Positions 1 through 12,722 of a stretch of DNA of 64,000 nt are shown here, piece after piece (position 1 is the stretch's first letter; each line of letters begins with the position of its first letter). The stretch is taken from the NCBI GenBank assembly GCA_036365515.1, contig CM070873.1, positions 87,751,948-87,815,947 on the forward strand, read 5' to 3'. The stretch comes from Torymus aiolomorphi. Taxonomy: Eukaryota > Arthropoda > Insecta > Hymenoptera > Torymidae. Below the pieces are notes generated by a model. The model had not been told where the DNA came from, did no database searches, and saw nothing but the letters and a program-made list of their open reading frames with translations. The position numbers were made by a program, and so were the translations under genes.

Positions 1-2807
1 CCCACTAGCCCTTGGGTGAACATGATATTATGTTTTCTGACAGTTTATAATCTTCGAGATTTTCGTTCTTAAAAATTAACGGTTTTTCAACACAGATCAC
101 TAGGGCCTATTGCCCCTATATAGGTACTCAATTTATTTATCATAATCAATGTATAAATATAAAGGTTTGAGAAGAAAGGCGAGGGGGTATTATATCAGAC
201 AACTAAATTGTCAGATGGGTGATTTTAAAGAAATATTAATAAAAAAATTAGAATACTTTATCATAAGAATGGTTAATTTTCCGAATGTCGAAATAGTACA
301 TTTCGATACGAGTGCATCAGGTGATTATTTAGCTCAAATAACGCGTTTTTCGCATGAGCGAAGCGAGTGAGAAAAGTCACATGAGCTACAAGTCTTATTA
401 CGCAGTAGTTTCGAACCGTATTTTATACCACGAGAGCCGAATAATTATATTAAAGTTATGATTTTGAGTCTACAGTGGTATAAAATGTTTAAAGCTTAGT
501 ATATAAAACTTAAAAAAAAATTGGTAAGAAGACCATAATATTCTCATTAAATTATTTTAATATTATATATGATATCAATATTTCCAATACCATTTCTACC
601 TAACGATTAAACTGTATAGAAAATGTAGTGATAAAGGGAAGCCATAACGTCGACTAATGATCTAAAAATCTTATGAGAATACATGTTTTACATTTTTCGG
701 AATAGTTAAAAGTCTGTAAGTTTATGCAATTTGTTTTTAATTTTTATAGACGCGAATTTTTCTAATATTTCTTTTCGAAAATAATTCCTGTCGTGTTCTG
801 AATAGCTCCCGTTTCTAATTGACAGTATCAGATTTGGAAAATTTTTAAACGACATTATATTTAAGATATTCTTTGAAGGAAATGGTCATATTATATTTAA
901 TAAAATACCTATATAACATTTCACCATTCTGATAAAATACCTCCCCTGTGGATAAAAAGATGCTGCAGCAATCGCAAAGTAATGGATCAGGCATAAAAAA
1001 ACTAGTATTGATTTTAAAAATTTAAAAACACAAAAATCGACCCTGCGTTACGAAAAAGATTGTTTATTCTACTTAAATTCATGGAATGTTCATTAATATG
1101 TTCTGCTCTCAGTTAATACGTGTTTGCATAGGTATTTGTTATATATTACACGTTGTTTCAGTTATTCAATTTTATTAATTATTTTAAACAATACAGATAA
1201 TATGCAAACGCGATATTATTCGACGGAAACCAAGCGGGAAGGTGGCAGATATCTTCCATCAGGATAGGATAGGAAACACAGGAGCATTAGGTTAAGGAAG
1301 GAAGGGTAATAAATATTTACAAATATTACAAACATGTACTAAAAATTAAAATCTTTTATCTTTAATCTGATTGTTTAATTTAAATGAACTACAAAAACAT
1401 ATACAAATAGTGACCGCGCAAAATCGTGAACTACAATTTACAACAAAAGATAAAACAAAATTATGAACTACAGTATTGTCTTCATGCATGTTACTACAAC
1501 TAATCGTTATTAATTTGAAGTTTAAATATATAGTCGTAAATTATACTAGTAAGTCAACTACTTTCAAATTATCCGAACAAAGTATTATAATCTAAATTAT
1601 TTATGAAACGTAAAATATGGCTTATAATGAGTGAAAAACGATAATGATACGTATGATGATAGCGCCCACACCCCACGAACTACAGTATTTTTTGCAGGGT
1701 GACTTCACCAATATCCGAACAGACACCAGTTAAGGAACATTTTCTTTAAATATATGAAAATATCAATCTTTCTATGTATTGTTTATCTAATATGACGATA
1801 ATTTTCGAATCTTTTAAAATTTTGATTTCATTTTACACAAAGATACTTCATAAAAGAAATTGTTAAGAATAAAATCATAAAAAGTCGCCGCTATTGAGTG
1901 TTTATTCACTGGCGAAGTATTCATTCACTGGCGAAACGTATTTAGATACTAAGATCGCGTGTTCATTTACTGATTTTTAGGAGATATTTACAGATTTCTT
2001 ATAAACAAAATTTCTACTTTTATTCTTTATCTAAAATTTTGTCACTGACGTAAAGTTTGAAGTTTTTAAAATACTAATTAAAAAAGATTTTTGCTTTTAA
2101 TCGATTTTTAATTCTCTTAACTAAATAACAAAAATAGAAATTTCCTTATTCGTTCATTCACTGGTGAAGTCACGCTATAAACGTCTCCTTGGAATTTAAT
2201 ACAATAAACTCTGGCTCAATAAATAAATACATAAAATATAAAACATAAATATTGAAAGAAAATTCTAAATACATAAAAAGTGACATTATATTTTTGATAA
2301 TTCTACTTAAATAATTTTACGGAATAAATATTGTAATTATGAAGTGGAAATTACAATTATCGAATTGGCAATTAAAATTTTTATACTATTAAATATAGTC
2401 ACATCAAATACACAAACTTTTCTTATATGAAGATCTAGGATTTATAAATAATTGATGATGCAGGAATGAAAGAAGTGGAAAATTTCTATGAAGCAAAATG
2501 ATATTGAAAGTGAATAACTAGTATTTTACTTTAATTGAAAATAATCATAAAAATTATAATTAGAAATCATGCTTTGCATTAATAAATAGTCAATAAACAT
2601 CACCTTTTATGGTATCACATAAATTAATGTTCTGTAACAAAATATACATATATTTATTTCTTAGCAACAGACAACACAATAAGCGTAACATCTTGCTGAA
2701 ATTTGATCATGAAACAAAGATTTATATTTCCTTTTTGTAAAAAAAAATAGTGTGTTTTGCTTTATCGGCAAGTAATAAAAATATTATTTTAATTTAGCAA
2801 GTTCTTT
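1..2807. other. AT-rich stretch with no recognised gene
   Basis: About 2.8 kb of AT-rich sequence. A 73-codon open frame at 149-370 has no motif I recognise. Its end, coding for a run like RFSHERSE, looks like repeat-derived sequence rather than a host protein. A short phrase (cactggcgaagt and variants) occurs three times between 1908 and 2170. I see no RNA gene, TIR or LTR here. Confidence 0.5.
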
Positions 2808-5800
2808 TTATTCATGACTCAATTTCTGCAATTTAGCATTAGGTTTGTTACTAGCAAAATGTCTTTTCCTTGAAATTTTAGCGTCCCGCAAATCATGATT
2901 GATCCATTTTACTTTATTAAAAATATGAACTCTAACGAAAAACGCTATTGCAGCCTTACGATGCGATTTACAAGGTTCGTCAGTAATCCAAAACTCTGCA
3001 TGATATTCGAGAACTTTAGATGTGATTTTATCAATTAAAACTTTACTAATTTCTATGTTATCACTTACTTCAGAAAATAATGCATCAAAAGTTTCAATAG
3101 CTGTTATAATGATTCCGTAAAAATCGTCAGAAGGAACACAAAGATTTCCAAGTTCATTATTTACATTAAATACTTTATACGCTTTAAAAAAAATTAATAG
3201 ATCATCATTAGTTTGAATATTACAGTTAACTCTAGTGAAAGAAGCTTTACAGTCAGAACAATTAAATTTTGAGATACATTTCATCGCTACGTATCCAGCA
3301 ACATACTTTATTGCTCCCCGTAAAGGAGTAGACGAATCTTGTAGATTATGTGAATTTGACAATACACTATCCATTTTATCATAACTTTCTGATAAAAAGC
3401 TCCTAGTTGTATTACTCAAATTCTCACTCCTTTCATTTAATGAATCAGATACTTCTTGAAATTCATCATCATCATCACCTACAACTGTGTCTGAATCAGA
3501 CATATTTTCCACATAAGTATCTTCATTTTCATCGAAATGAAGAGATTCATTTACTCCATCGAACGAAATTTCACTGCAAGCGTCTTCAATATCATCGTTA
3601 GCTAATTCATTATTTTGACTACTTGCATTTACTTCGATGATACTGTTGTCTTTTGCAAGGAAATTACTATTAATACAATCCGCATTAATATTTTCATCAA
3701 ACGCGTGCACAGAATTGGTTCCGTTTTCTAACGATTCTTGTAATTCAACATTTTTACTTTTCATACAAATTGCTAGTAACGCTACTGTTCCATCAGGTTC
3801 GCAATTTGTTAATTTGGATGAAGACGTTAAATTTGCAGTAATGCGATACTGCAAATTATGCCTTACTTGCATTGCGGTTGGATTTTAATTGTGACCAGAA
3901 CGACTTCTTAAAACAGAGAATAAATTTTCTAATGGATCTTGATTTAAACGCGTCGTTAACAAATACACTCCATCATTTGCTGCCATATCTTCCCATTGTA
4001 AAAGTATACTATTAACCGTCAAATAAAAACCGTCAAAGCATGGGGGATTACCGTTTTTATCAACGCATTTCCACTTTTCGATCTAAATCAAGGACTCTTT
4101 CAAATACTGTACTACTTGAGGATTTAATTTTGATAAAGGACGACGCAAAGGATTACCATCTCGAGAACTTCTACTATTTAAACAATCAAAAAGGTCGTTT
4201 ACTTTTTTAATAAAATTTGCTGTTTCTATACAATCTGGATGAGTCAAAGGTTGCTCTGGTGCGACCGCACCTGCTAGTAACGCTGAGGAAACACTTTTAC
4301 TAAAAATTTGAGCTGCAAGATGTTCATTAGTTGAAAAGAATTTGGATCTAGATGTCTGTCTGTTAGTTTAGGGGCAGATTTAGTTGGTAGATCTTTTTCA
4401 CGATTTCTTAATTCCCGAATCGCGTCCCATGAAACAGATTTCTCACTTATTTCAAATTGACGTTTACGAAAAGTGTTACGCAGGCATTTAAGTAAATGGG
4501 GAGCATCGAAGTTAAAGAAAATTTTACGATTATGTCGTTCAATAAATGGCTCGTTTTTTGTTATACCCAATTTTTTTCTGGCCGACTGATTTGGCGATCC
4601 TTGATCGCATACCATTGATTTTAATATAAAACCGGCGTCTTCAACGTAATCTATAACATCTAAAATGATTTTATGCAATAATTTTCCATTTACACTGTTA
4701 TGGGGAACATAATAGCAAATAGGCTGTCTCCAATCATTCTGCCTACCTCGTAACATAAAAACTAAACATGATGATTACCATGATTTTTATTGCGACCATG
4801 CTTTCCCATATCAGTGTAACCTTCAATCAAATCTTTTTTTGGGTTGTAATCTAACCATGATTTTATACTCATTTCATCCCACATTAATACACACTCGCGT
4901 TCTTTTTGAGTCATTGTACTTGATTTTATTTTCAATAATTCTAATAACTTAGTGTTATTTCCGGGACTCAAATCAAGTTCGTTAATCCATCGCCTTATTA
5001 AACTAATACAGGGCAAAGCAAACTTCTTTTGGTCACGCAAATAACAATAAGCTTTTGGAGACTTATAAAATAAATTCATAGCAAACTCTTTTTCCTCATT
5101 GGACCACTTTCTCCGTTTGTTATGATTCATTTGCATTTAAAAAAAATTTAATACATTAGCATTAAGCTTTAAGTACTCATCATAAAAAGAAACTGCTTCC
5201 TTAGATCATTCAATTTTACGCTCAAGATTCATAATTTTTTTATTTCTATTTCGAATGTTTTTAGAAAGTTGTTTATTTCTATTTTGAATGTTTTTAGCTT
5301 TTTGTTCATACGTTATATTTTTTGCTTTTACTTGTTTAATCACATGTTGTGCTTTTTTACATTGCTTATCTTTTTGGTTTAACTGTCGTTGTAAATTCTT
5401 AATTTCATCTTGCAATTTTTGAAGTGAAGTTTCATAAGTTTTAATTTTATCAACAGCATTTGTGGATTTTTCGGTAGAGTCACAATCAAAATTCAATTGG
5501 CTTTGCATTCCTGAACAAGACGGCTCTTCTGTATCAAAGCTTTGTGGCATGTTAAAACTAGTTTCTATTAAAAAAGGAGTTTCTAAATCAATAGCTGATC
5601 TCTCTTGACATGTAATAAGAGGAAGATCAATTTCGGAGCCATCATGTTCCTCAACTTCGTCGGAATCATTCAAATCAGTAGCTGAAGCCTTTTGAATAGG
5701 TATAGCAATATCTTTTAATCTCTTCATACCAGAACCGATTACAAAATCGTCAGCAGTAAAATGGTCACTACAAAGTCGCTTGTTTTCCATTTGGTTGGAA

Positions 5801-5892
5801 TCCAAATCAATAAGTATGTAATTGCCTGAGTGAAGAATCCAATCTAGTTGTCTATGTAAATAAAATATATAATTGATAGAACGAAAGTGCAA
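2808..5892 (-). pseudogene. P-element (THAP9-like) transposase, frameshifted
   Basis: Remnant of a P-superfamily cut-and-paste transposase, read from right to left. 5892-5206 holds the C-terminal part of a THAP zinc-finger domain (RLCSDHF...DDF) and then a long coiled coil rich in K, N and Q (the dimerisation leucine zipper region of the family). 5136-4762 begins the catalytic part (LMWDEMSIK, with a candidate catalytic Asp). After a frameshift near 4775, 4756-4274 carries MLRG...W.QP, VCDQGSPNQ (second Asp) and FDAPHLLKCLRN. After another frameshift near 4310 the frame continues through 3890 with NPLRRPLSK and QDPLENLFSVLRS. An in-frame TAA near 3885 separates it from 3872-2808, which holds the C-terminal YVAGYV segment and cysteine pairs. 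The first exon with the CxxC of THAP is not seen, and no 31 bp P-type terminal repeats were found. Family assignment is strong; the copy cannot encode an intact protein. Confidence 0.88.
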
Positions 5893-6150
5893 ATCATAGT
5901 CATAACTTTAAGAAAATTTTGAATATTATAGTTGGAAAGCAGAGCGTCCAAGTCGGACGGCAGTTTCGAGTCTGCGCAGTAGAGACTGTCGCGGATTGGG
6001 CGCTCGCGCTGCGCGCCGTAGCGCGCGCGTTCAAATGATGGGTGAATTTAAGCTAGAGTCGGCTGTTACGTAGACGTGTAATACAAGGCAAATCAGGTTT
6101 GACGAGCGGATTGTTCTCTGCGTAACTAGATTGACACTGTCTCATTAATC

Positions 6151-6187
6151 CTGATGAGGGACACAAATAAAAGTGTCCGAAACGTCG
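6151..6187 (+). other. Hammerhead-ribozyme-like core (Penelope-type motif)
   Basis: CTGATGAG (6151-6158) is followed by GGACAC, an 8 nt loop and GTGTCC (a perfect 6 bp stem), then GAAACGTCG (6179-6187). This is the CUGANGA / stem II / GAAA layout of a hammerhead ribozyme with one extra G next to stem II. A short GTCG/CGAC helix can follow, but a canonical UH cleavage site is not obvious. Penelope-like retroelements are known to carry such motifs in their terminal repeats. I see no Penelope coding sequence nearby, so this would be a terminal fragment. A second motif of the same design lies at 56666-56700. Confidence 0.45.
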
Positions 6188-6261
6188 AAACACGACAAAT
6201 GTTGTTTTTTATTTGCAAAAACATTACCTGGTAGATAAGCCATTAGGATCACTATATAGTA

Positions 6262-8545
6262 ATACAAGGCAAAACAATTATTTAAATAATTCTTAACACC
6301 AAGTAGGCGGGGGATGCGAGTTCCACGCGTATGCTGGTATAAGGCAGACGTGTATACATGGCAAAATAATTATGTAAATAATTCTTAACCCCAAGTAATC
6401 GGGGGATGCGAGTTCCACGCGTATACGGGAGCGCGTTAGACGTGCATGCAAGGCAAAATAATTATGTAAATAACTCTTAACCCCAAGTAGGCGGGGGATG
6501 CGAGTTCCACACGTATACTGGTATAAGGCAGACGTGTATTATACATGGCAAAAGAATTATTTAAATAATTCTTAACTCGAAGTAGGGGGGGGGGCGAGTT
6601 CCACGTGTATACGGGAGCGCGACAGCGTGCATACAAGGCAAAATAATTATGTAAATAATTCTTAACCCCAAGTAGGCGGAAGGTGCAAGTTCCACGCGAA
6701 TATGGGAGCATCCCCCACCTACTAGGGGTTGAGGATTATTTAAGGGCGCTTGTTCACAAAATAAGTTTCTATAAAATCTTATGAAACTTGCAGGGTAGAT
6801 TCTTATTGTTATTATGTGCAACATCTGCAAACTTCAGAAAGCCTAGCAATACCGTTCATGAGATATAAGCTATCAAAGTTAGACAATTTAATACGGTGTC
6901 TTATGAAAAAGTCGTGAAAAAATTAACGTTTTCATTAATAACGCCAAAAGTTTTCTATAGAATTGAACGAAAAAGAGATATTTTACTAATGATGATATTT
7001 TAAATAAGCTCTCCAAAATCCAGAAAGCCTAGCAGCACCGTTTTCGAGATACAGTTGTTTAAAGTAGGTAACTTCGGCCGCGCGTGTCCTTGTATGCGTG
7101 TAAACAAACCAATGGCGTGCCCGCGCGCTACGCGTGTTCTACACAGACGGAGCGCTTCGATGTGAATGTACACACCGATGAAGCGGCGCCATGTGTACGT
7201 GTACAGTCTCGCGTGAAATTTTGAGAGTGGGGAGACCCGAGAGAGCGCTAGGCGTACGGCGTTCGACTCTGCGTACTTTTGGTTACGATTGCAATGAGCA
7301 AACGTCCTTAAATAAATATTTTGCCTTGTATGCACGTCTGACGCGCTCCCGTATACGTGGAACTCGCATTCCCTGCCTACTTGAGGTTAAGAATTATTTA
7401 CATAATTATTTTGCCATGTATACACGACTGCCTTATTCCAGTATACGCGAGGAACTCGTATCCCCCGCCTACTTGGGGTTAAGAGTTATTTACATAAGTA
7501 TTTTGCCTTGTATGCACGTCTTACGCTCTCACGTATACGCGTGGAACTCGCATCCCCCGCCTACTTGGGGTTAAGAATTATTTACATAATTATTTTTCCA
7601 TGTATACACGACTGCCTTATTCCAGTATACGCGAGGAACTCGCATCCCCCGCCTACTTGGAGTTTATAATTGTTTAAATAATTGCCTTTCTTATTGTTGC
7701 ACATCTATGTAATTCCCTTATATGCGTGGACCTCATATCCCCACCCTACTTGGGTTTAAAATTTTTTTTAATAATTGTTTTGCTTATTGATGCACGTCTA
7801 CGTAATTTCCTAATATGCGCGAACCTTGCGTCCCCCGGCTACTTGGGTTTAAAATTGTTTAAATAGTAACTGTCTTGCTTATTGTTGCACGTCACGTGAT
7901 TCCCTAATATATGTGGACCTCGCGTCCCCCGGTTTCTTGGGTTTATAATTGTTTAAATAATTGTCTTTCTTATTGTTGCACATCTATGTAATTCCCTAAT
8001 ATGCATGGACCTCATATCCCCCGCCTACTTGTGTTTAAAATTTGTTTAAATAATTGTCTTGCTTATTGTTGCACGTCGACGTAATTCCCTAATATGCATG
8101 GACTTCGCGTCACCCGGCTTCTTGGGTTTAAAATTGTTTAAATAACTGTCTTGCTTATTGTTGCACGTCAACGTCATTCCCTAATATACGTAGACCTCGC
8201 GCCCCCCGGTTTCTTGGGTTTATAATTGTTTAAATAATTGTCTTTCTTATTGTTGCACATCTATGTAATTCCCTTATATGGACCTCATATCCCCAGCCTA
8301 CTTGGGTTTAAAATTTGTTTAAATAATTGTCTTGCTTATTGTTACACGTCAACGTAATTCCTAATATGCATGGACCTCGCGTCACCCGGCTTTTTGGCTT
8401 TAAAATTGTTTAAATAACTGTCTTACTTATTGTTGCACGTCAACGTGATTCCCTAATATACGTGAACCTCGCGTCCCCCGGCTTCTTGGGTTTATAATTG
8501 TTTGAATAATTGTCTTGCTTATTGTTGCACGTCTACGTAATTTAT
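6262..8545. repeat. Satellite family 1, block a (inverted array)
   Basis: Tandem units of roughly 85-125 bp built around AAATAATT.TTAAC, then CCAAGTAGGCGGGGGATGCG, a TTCCACGCG box, and a variable tail with GTATAC and ACGTG. Units run forward from 6262 to about 6708, then switch to the opposite strand and continue to about 8545. The switch is at the sequence gggagcatcccccacc. The reverse units from 7680 on are a diverged subtype (CTTGGGTTTAAAATTGTTTAAATAA style). A TTAA-flanked element sits inside at 6744-7307. Confidence 0.85.
6744..7307. mobile_element. TTAA-flanked element in satellite block a
   Basis: Bounded by TTAA at 6740-6743 and 7308-7311. The ends are imperfect inverted repeats (GGGCGCTTGTTCA against GGACGTTTGCTCA). 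Joining the flanks restores a satellite unit (attatttaaataa), so the insertion and its TTAA duplication are well supported. Inside, the phrase agaaagcctagca.caccgtt occurs twice about 180 bp apart. No coding sequence of its own. TTAA duplication is typical of piggyBac and Kolobok elements. Confidence 0.7.
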
Positions 8546-8654
8546 ACTTTTCGTTACAGTAAAGTATCGATGCATTGTTTGTAGGGCCAGCAAGAAAATG
8601 CTTTGTTGGAGGAGCGGAAAATAACGTACATTTGCGTACGTTATTACTCTTTAA

Positions 8655-9333
8655 GGACGTTCTCTTGGTCGAAATAGCAGTTTTCGAATTTTTAACTTTT
8701 AAATAATGTTTAATTAATTTAATAATCCAAAAGTAAGTACATATAACAAATATACACTAGAAGGAACATAAAAAAAATTTTTTAAACGAATTCAGGAGAT
8801 AGTTACCATGATATTGTTAAAATTAAAGACAAAAACTTCAATAAGTTACCTAATTTTTTTTGTTTCTTATCCAATCTTAACGAAATAAAGCTTATTTTGT
8901 TCGTTAAGAAATTTCAGAGAGAGTATCGATGGGAAAATTTATGATACGAGTTACCAATACGACGTATAATATCAATTTGTTTATTAAAACTTGACTTACT
9001 TTTCTTAAACAAATTGATATTACGCCGTACTGGTAACTCGTATCATAAATTTTCCCATCGATACTCCCCCTGAAATTTCTTGACGAACAAAATAAGCTTT
9101 ATTTCGTTAAAATTGGATAAGAAAGAAAAAAAATTAGGTAACTTATTGAAGTTTTTGGCTTTAATTTTAACAATATCGTAGTAACTATTGTCTGAATTCG
9201 TTTGAAAAAAATTGTTTTATGTTCCCTCTAATGTATATTTGTTATATGTACTTACTACTGGATTATTAAATTAATTAAACATTATTTGAAAGTTAAAAAT
9301 TCGAAAACTGCTGTTTCAACCAAGAGAACGCCC
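8655..9333. mobile_element. TTAA-flanked foldback, about 330 bp arms
   Basis: A near-perfect inverted repeat: the left arm 8655-8983 and right arm 9006-9333 are separated by a loop of about 22 bp. TTAA lies on both sides (8651-8654, 9334-9337). The ends read GGACGTTCTCTTGG and, inverted, GGGCGTTCTCTTGG. No coding capacity. A transcript across it would fold into one long hairpin. Confidence 0.85.
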
Positions 9334-9337
9334 TTAA

Positions 9338-10721
9338 AAGTTTAAGGTACATTAGTCAAAAATAACGTAGAAAAACCCTAGTTCTGACGTAAGAAATATA
9401 AATAATAAATATTATATTATAACAACAAATAACAATAATAATATTATAAATAATATTAATACACCATTTTTCAGAAAATCCGTATGTAATAATTCACTTT
9501 TTAAAAGTTAAAAAGTTAAAGTTACTGAGAAAATATTTAACTAATTGTAAGTTTAGTTAAAAGTTAATAGATTTAAAACTAACTAAGTTATGTTAAAAGT
9601 TATTAAGTTTTTAACTTTCTAACTTAACTTTTAACTTTTTAACTAGTTGCCAACCCTGCCAATTTCAGTCCATAGTTACCGTGCGATAATAAATATCACT
9701 TTTTAAATACTAAACTTTTAAATATCGAATATCTCAAGAAGTCATTATATGATCTAATTGATAACATTTTGCACACGTATTGCCTACATTATACAAGTGT
9801 GCATAATGTTTAATTTTTACTGTCGTTCTATAGCCATTTATTTCCTACGTTTATTAATTATATATATAAATAAATATAGTTTAACATTTTAAAGATCAAT
9901 ACACAAATATTTAATATATAATACTTAAATGGTTTAATCTTTATCAAAACGAAAATAAAATAAATTTAATAATTTAATAACTATAATTATTACTGTAAGC
10001 TCAGAAATGTAACCTATAAAAATAATTTCATTTATTCTCCAGATCCCGCTACAAAAAATGTCTAACGGATGTGAATATCTATATTTAATCATGATAATTT
10101 CAATTTATTTTATATGAAACTATTCTTTATAAATAAACTTAACCAAAACAATCTAACCGTGCTTCATCCTTTGGAAATCGATGAAAAATCAAGGTGGGTT
10201 TCTTCGCTTTGATGTTTGTGCATCCTTCATAGTACAACGTGCTCGTGATGGTGCCATGATTTATTTACCTCAAAGGCTCAAAAAACCATGAGTACCTAAC
10301 TACTTTCAAAGAAAACAAAACCCTTGAACTGAACGGCGCCGTTAGAACTGCAACACTCCTATCATCTGTCAGAAAGCTCCTCTCGCAGATATTCCCGCTT
10401 TTTTACACTACGTTTCCCGCGCGATAGTCGGATCAAGACAGAAACATTATATTACCTATTTTCACATAATCGACTAGTATTTTATATGCAAAACCTTTGA
10501 TATAAATAAAAACAATAATTCTTTGTAAAATAATATCTTTATTGTGCTTAATTAACAGTTATTTATTATTCACATCTTATACACGTGTGTATATCTATAT
10601 ATATTCGGCGGCCGTCAGCGCCGCCTCGCGGTTGGGTAACAGAACTAATCGGCGTGTTACCCAAATGCTCTGTCCAAAAGTTTATTAAGGAGTACGCTTC
10701 TATATGCGTCTATATTCGTTG
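9338..10721. other. AT-rich stretch, nothing recognised
   Basis: Very AT-rich sequence with simple AT repeats around 9400-9460 and 9840-10000. I see no gene, terminal repeat or RNA gene. The more GC-balanced part at 10160-10480 may be a repeat fragment, but I recognise nothing in it. Confidence 0.5.
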
Positions 10722-12722
10722 ATACAAGGTCCACGCGTATAGGAGAATTATGTAGACGTACAATGCGATTATTTCAATAATTTTTAACCCACGTAGACAG
10801 GGGATACGAGGTCCGTGCATATTAGGGAATTACGTATATGTGCAACAATATGCAAAACAATTGTTTATATAATTTCGCAACCCAAGTAGGCGGGGGATAT
10901 GCAGTCCACGCATGTAAGGGAATTACAGAGACGTATAATATAATAGTAAGTGTTTGAGAATGCCATAATTTTAAATGAGTAACATGCTGTGGGTGATGAA
11001 ATAAGTTTGAGTCGAATACAAGTTTTATATAAACTTCATATTATATTAAATAAATCATTTTCGCTTCTTAAATTACAGACTATTTACATTGCGGCATAAT
11101 AACATTAAACAAATCAGTATTAAACAAAAAAAAGGTGAGTTTATCGAAGCACTAGTGGTTAAAGTTAACATTAAATAACAGAGACGAGTCTGGTCGAAGA
11201 ACTATTGGTTGAGTTTAAATTACTTGATAATAAATTACTGCTGCTAATTATAATAAAAGTCACTGATTGAGTGTGCACGCAGCTGTGTTTAATCTTGGTT
11301 GAGTAATACAGTGTGTCAGAAATCCCTCAGTAGAGATTACTAACCTGTTGAGCTTGTCACTGATATAAATTAGATGAGTGTGTCCGGTCTTTGTGTGAGT
11401 GTGTCCAATGAATTTATTCTCCTCGACTCAGCACTATGAACTGATGTAATAAAACAGCAACCAAATATAATTGATTTGTTGCCTTGAGTTTTCCATAAAA
11501 TGTAAATGAGTTCACCAGTGCCAACACGTGGTCGTTACCTAACCTCGTGTGGAGTGAGTGATAATGTTACCTGGCAGGAACAGCGATTGTATTAATCGGA
11601 GATGCCTTTTGATGTGTGATGGTTGAACGAGGATGAACAAAAGCGATGAGAATTCCGAAGTGAGTGATCCAGTGAATAGAGTTGAAAATTGCAGATAAAA
11701 GTAGCAGGTGCACAGCGGAGAGATGATCCTCGTGGCAAGGCTGATTTCAGAGAGAGCGAGACCTTAATCACCTTCCGTCTTCTTCATTCAATTTGTATCA
11801 CAGGACCCTAATCAAATTGCTATCTCTCATATTTGCATATGAGAGTGTGAGAAAGATAGAAATATCGCGACTATACTGCATGAATCAGTATAGCGTCTCA
11901 ACTATTCCGCCGAGATGCCGCGAGGTGCTGCCGCGCCGTGGCTGCGCCGTGAGTCGAGCCGAGCTGAACGTAACCGCGGGAATTCAAATTGCTGAATTCC
12001 CAAACAGTAAGCTAAACACTTATTTAAATAATTTTTAAACCCAAGCAGCTGGGGGAGGATATGAGGTCCACGCGTATATGAGAATTACCTAGACGTGCAA
12101 TACGATTATTTAAATAATTTTTAATCAAGTAGCCGTGGGGTAGATGTTCACGCATCTAAGAGAATTACAGAGACGTAAAACAGTAAGCCAAACAATTATT
12201 TAAATAATTTTTAAACTCAAGCAGCCCGGGGTACAAAGTCCGCGCATATAGGAAAATCATGTAGACGTCCAATGCGATTATTTAAATAATTTTTAACCTG
12301 CGTAGACCGGGGATACGAGGTCTACGCACATTAGGAAATTACGTAGAAGTGCAACAATATGCACAACAATTGTTTATATAATTTTGCAACCTAAGTAGGC
12401 GGGTGATATGCGGTCCACGTATGTGAGGGAATTACGGAGACGTATTATAGTAAGCTATACACTTATTTAAATAATTTTTAAACCGATATGAGGTTTACCA
12501 CGCGTGTATGAGAATTACCTAGATGTGCAATACGATTATTTAAATAATTTTTAATCAAGTAGCCGTGGGGTAGATGTCCACGTATGTAAGGGAATTACTT
12601 AAAAGTGCAACCATAAGCAAAACAATTATTTAAATGATTTTTAAACTCAAGTAGACGGGGGATATTGCGAGATCCACGCATCTAAGGGAATTACAGAGAC
12701 GTAAAACAATAAGCCAACCCGC
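10722..12722 (+). repeat. Satellite family 1, block b
   Basis: Forward units of about 85-95 bp containing ATTATTTAAATAATTTTTAA, CCCAAGTAGGCGGGGGATA, CGAGGTCCACGCG and ATGAGAATTACGTAGACGTG. Two subtypes alternate: one with TGAGAATTAC and CAATACGATT, the other with AAGGGAATTAC and CAGTAAGC.AAACAATT. A 1,056 bp solo LTR splits the array between 10950 and 12007. Confidence 0.85.
10951..12006. mobile_element. Solo LTR with 5 bp target duplication
   Basis: A 1,056 bp segment that starts TGTTTG and ends CAAACA, flanked by GTAAG on both sides (10946-10950 and 12007-12011). It sits in a satellite 1 unit whose uninterrupted form (cagtaagctaaac) is seen nearby. TG...CA ends and a 5 bp duplication are the signature of an LTR retrotransposon left after LTR-LTR recombination. 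I cannot tell Gypsy from BEL/Pao without internal sequence. The 81-codon open frame at 11793-12038 is part of the LTR and not a gene. Confidence 0.8.

Noticed and set aside
149..370. 73-codon open frame at the window start
   Set aside because: No domain, no splice context, and a repeat-like end; coding cannot be supported.
6436..7574. Minus- and plus-strand frames rich in PPPLLRVKNYL-type peptides
   Set aside because: They translate satellite 1 units.
11793..12038. 81-codon open frame
   Set aside because: It falls inside the solo LTR and crosses its end into satellite sequence.
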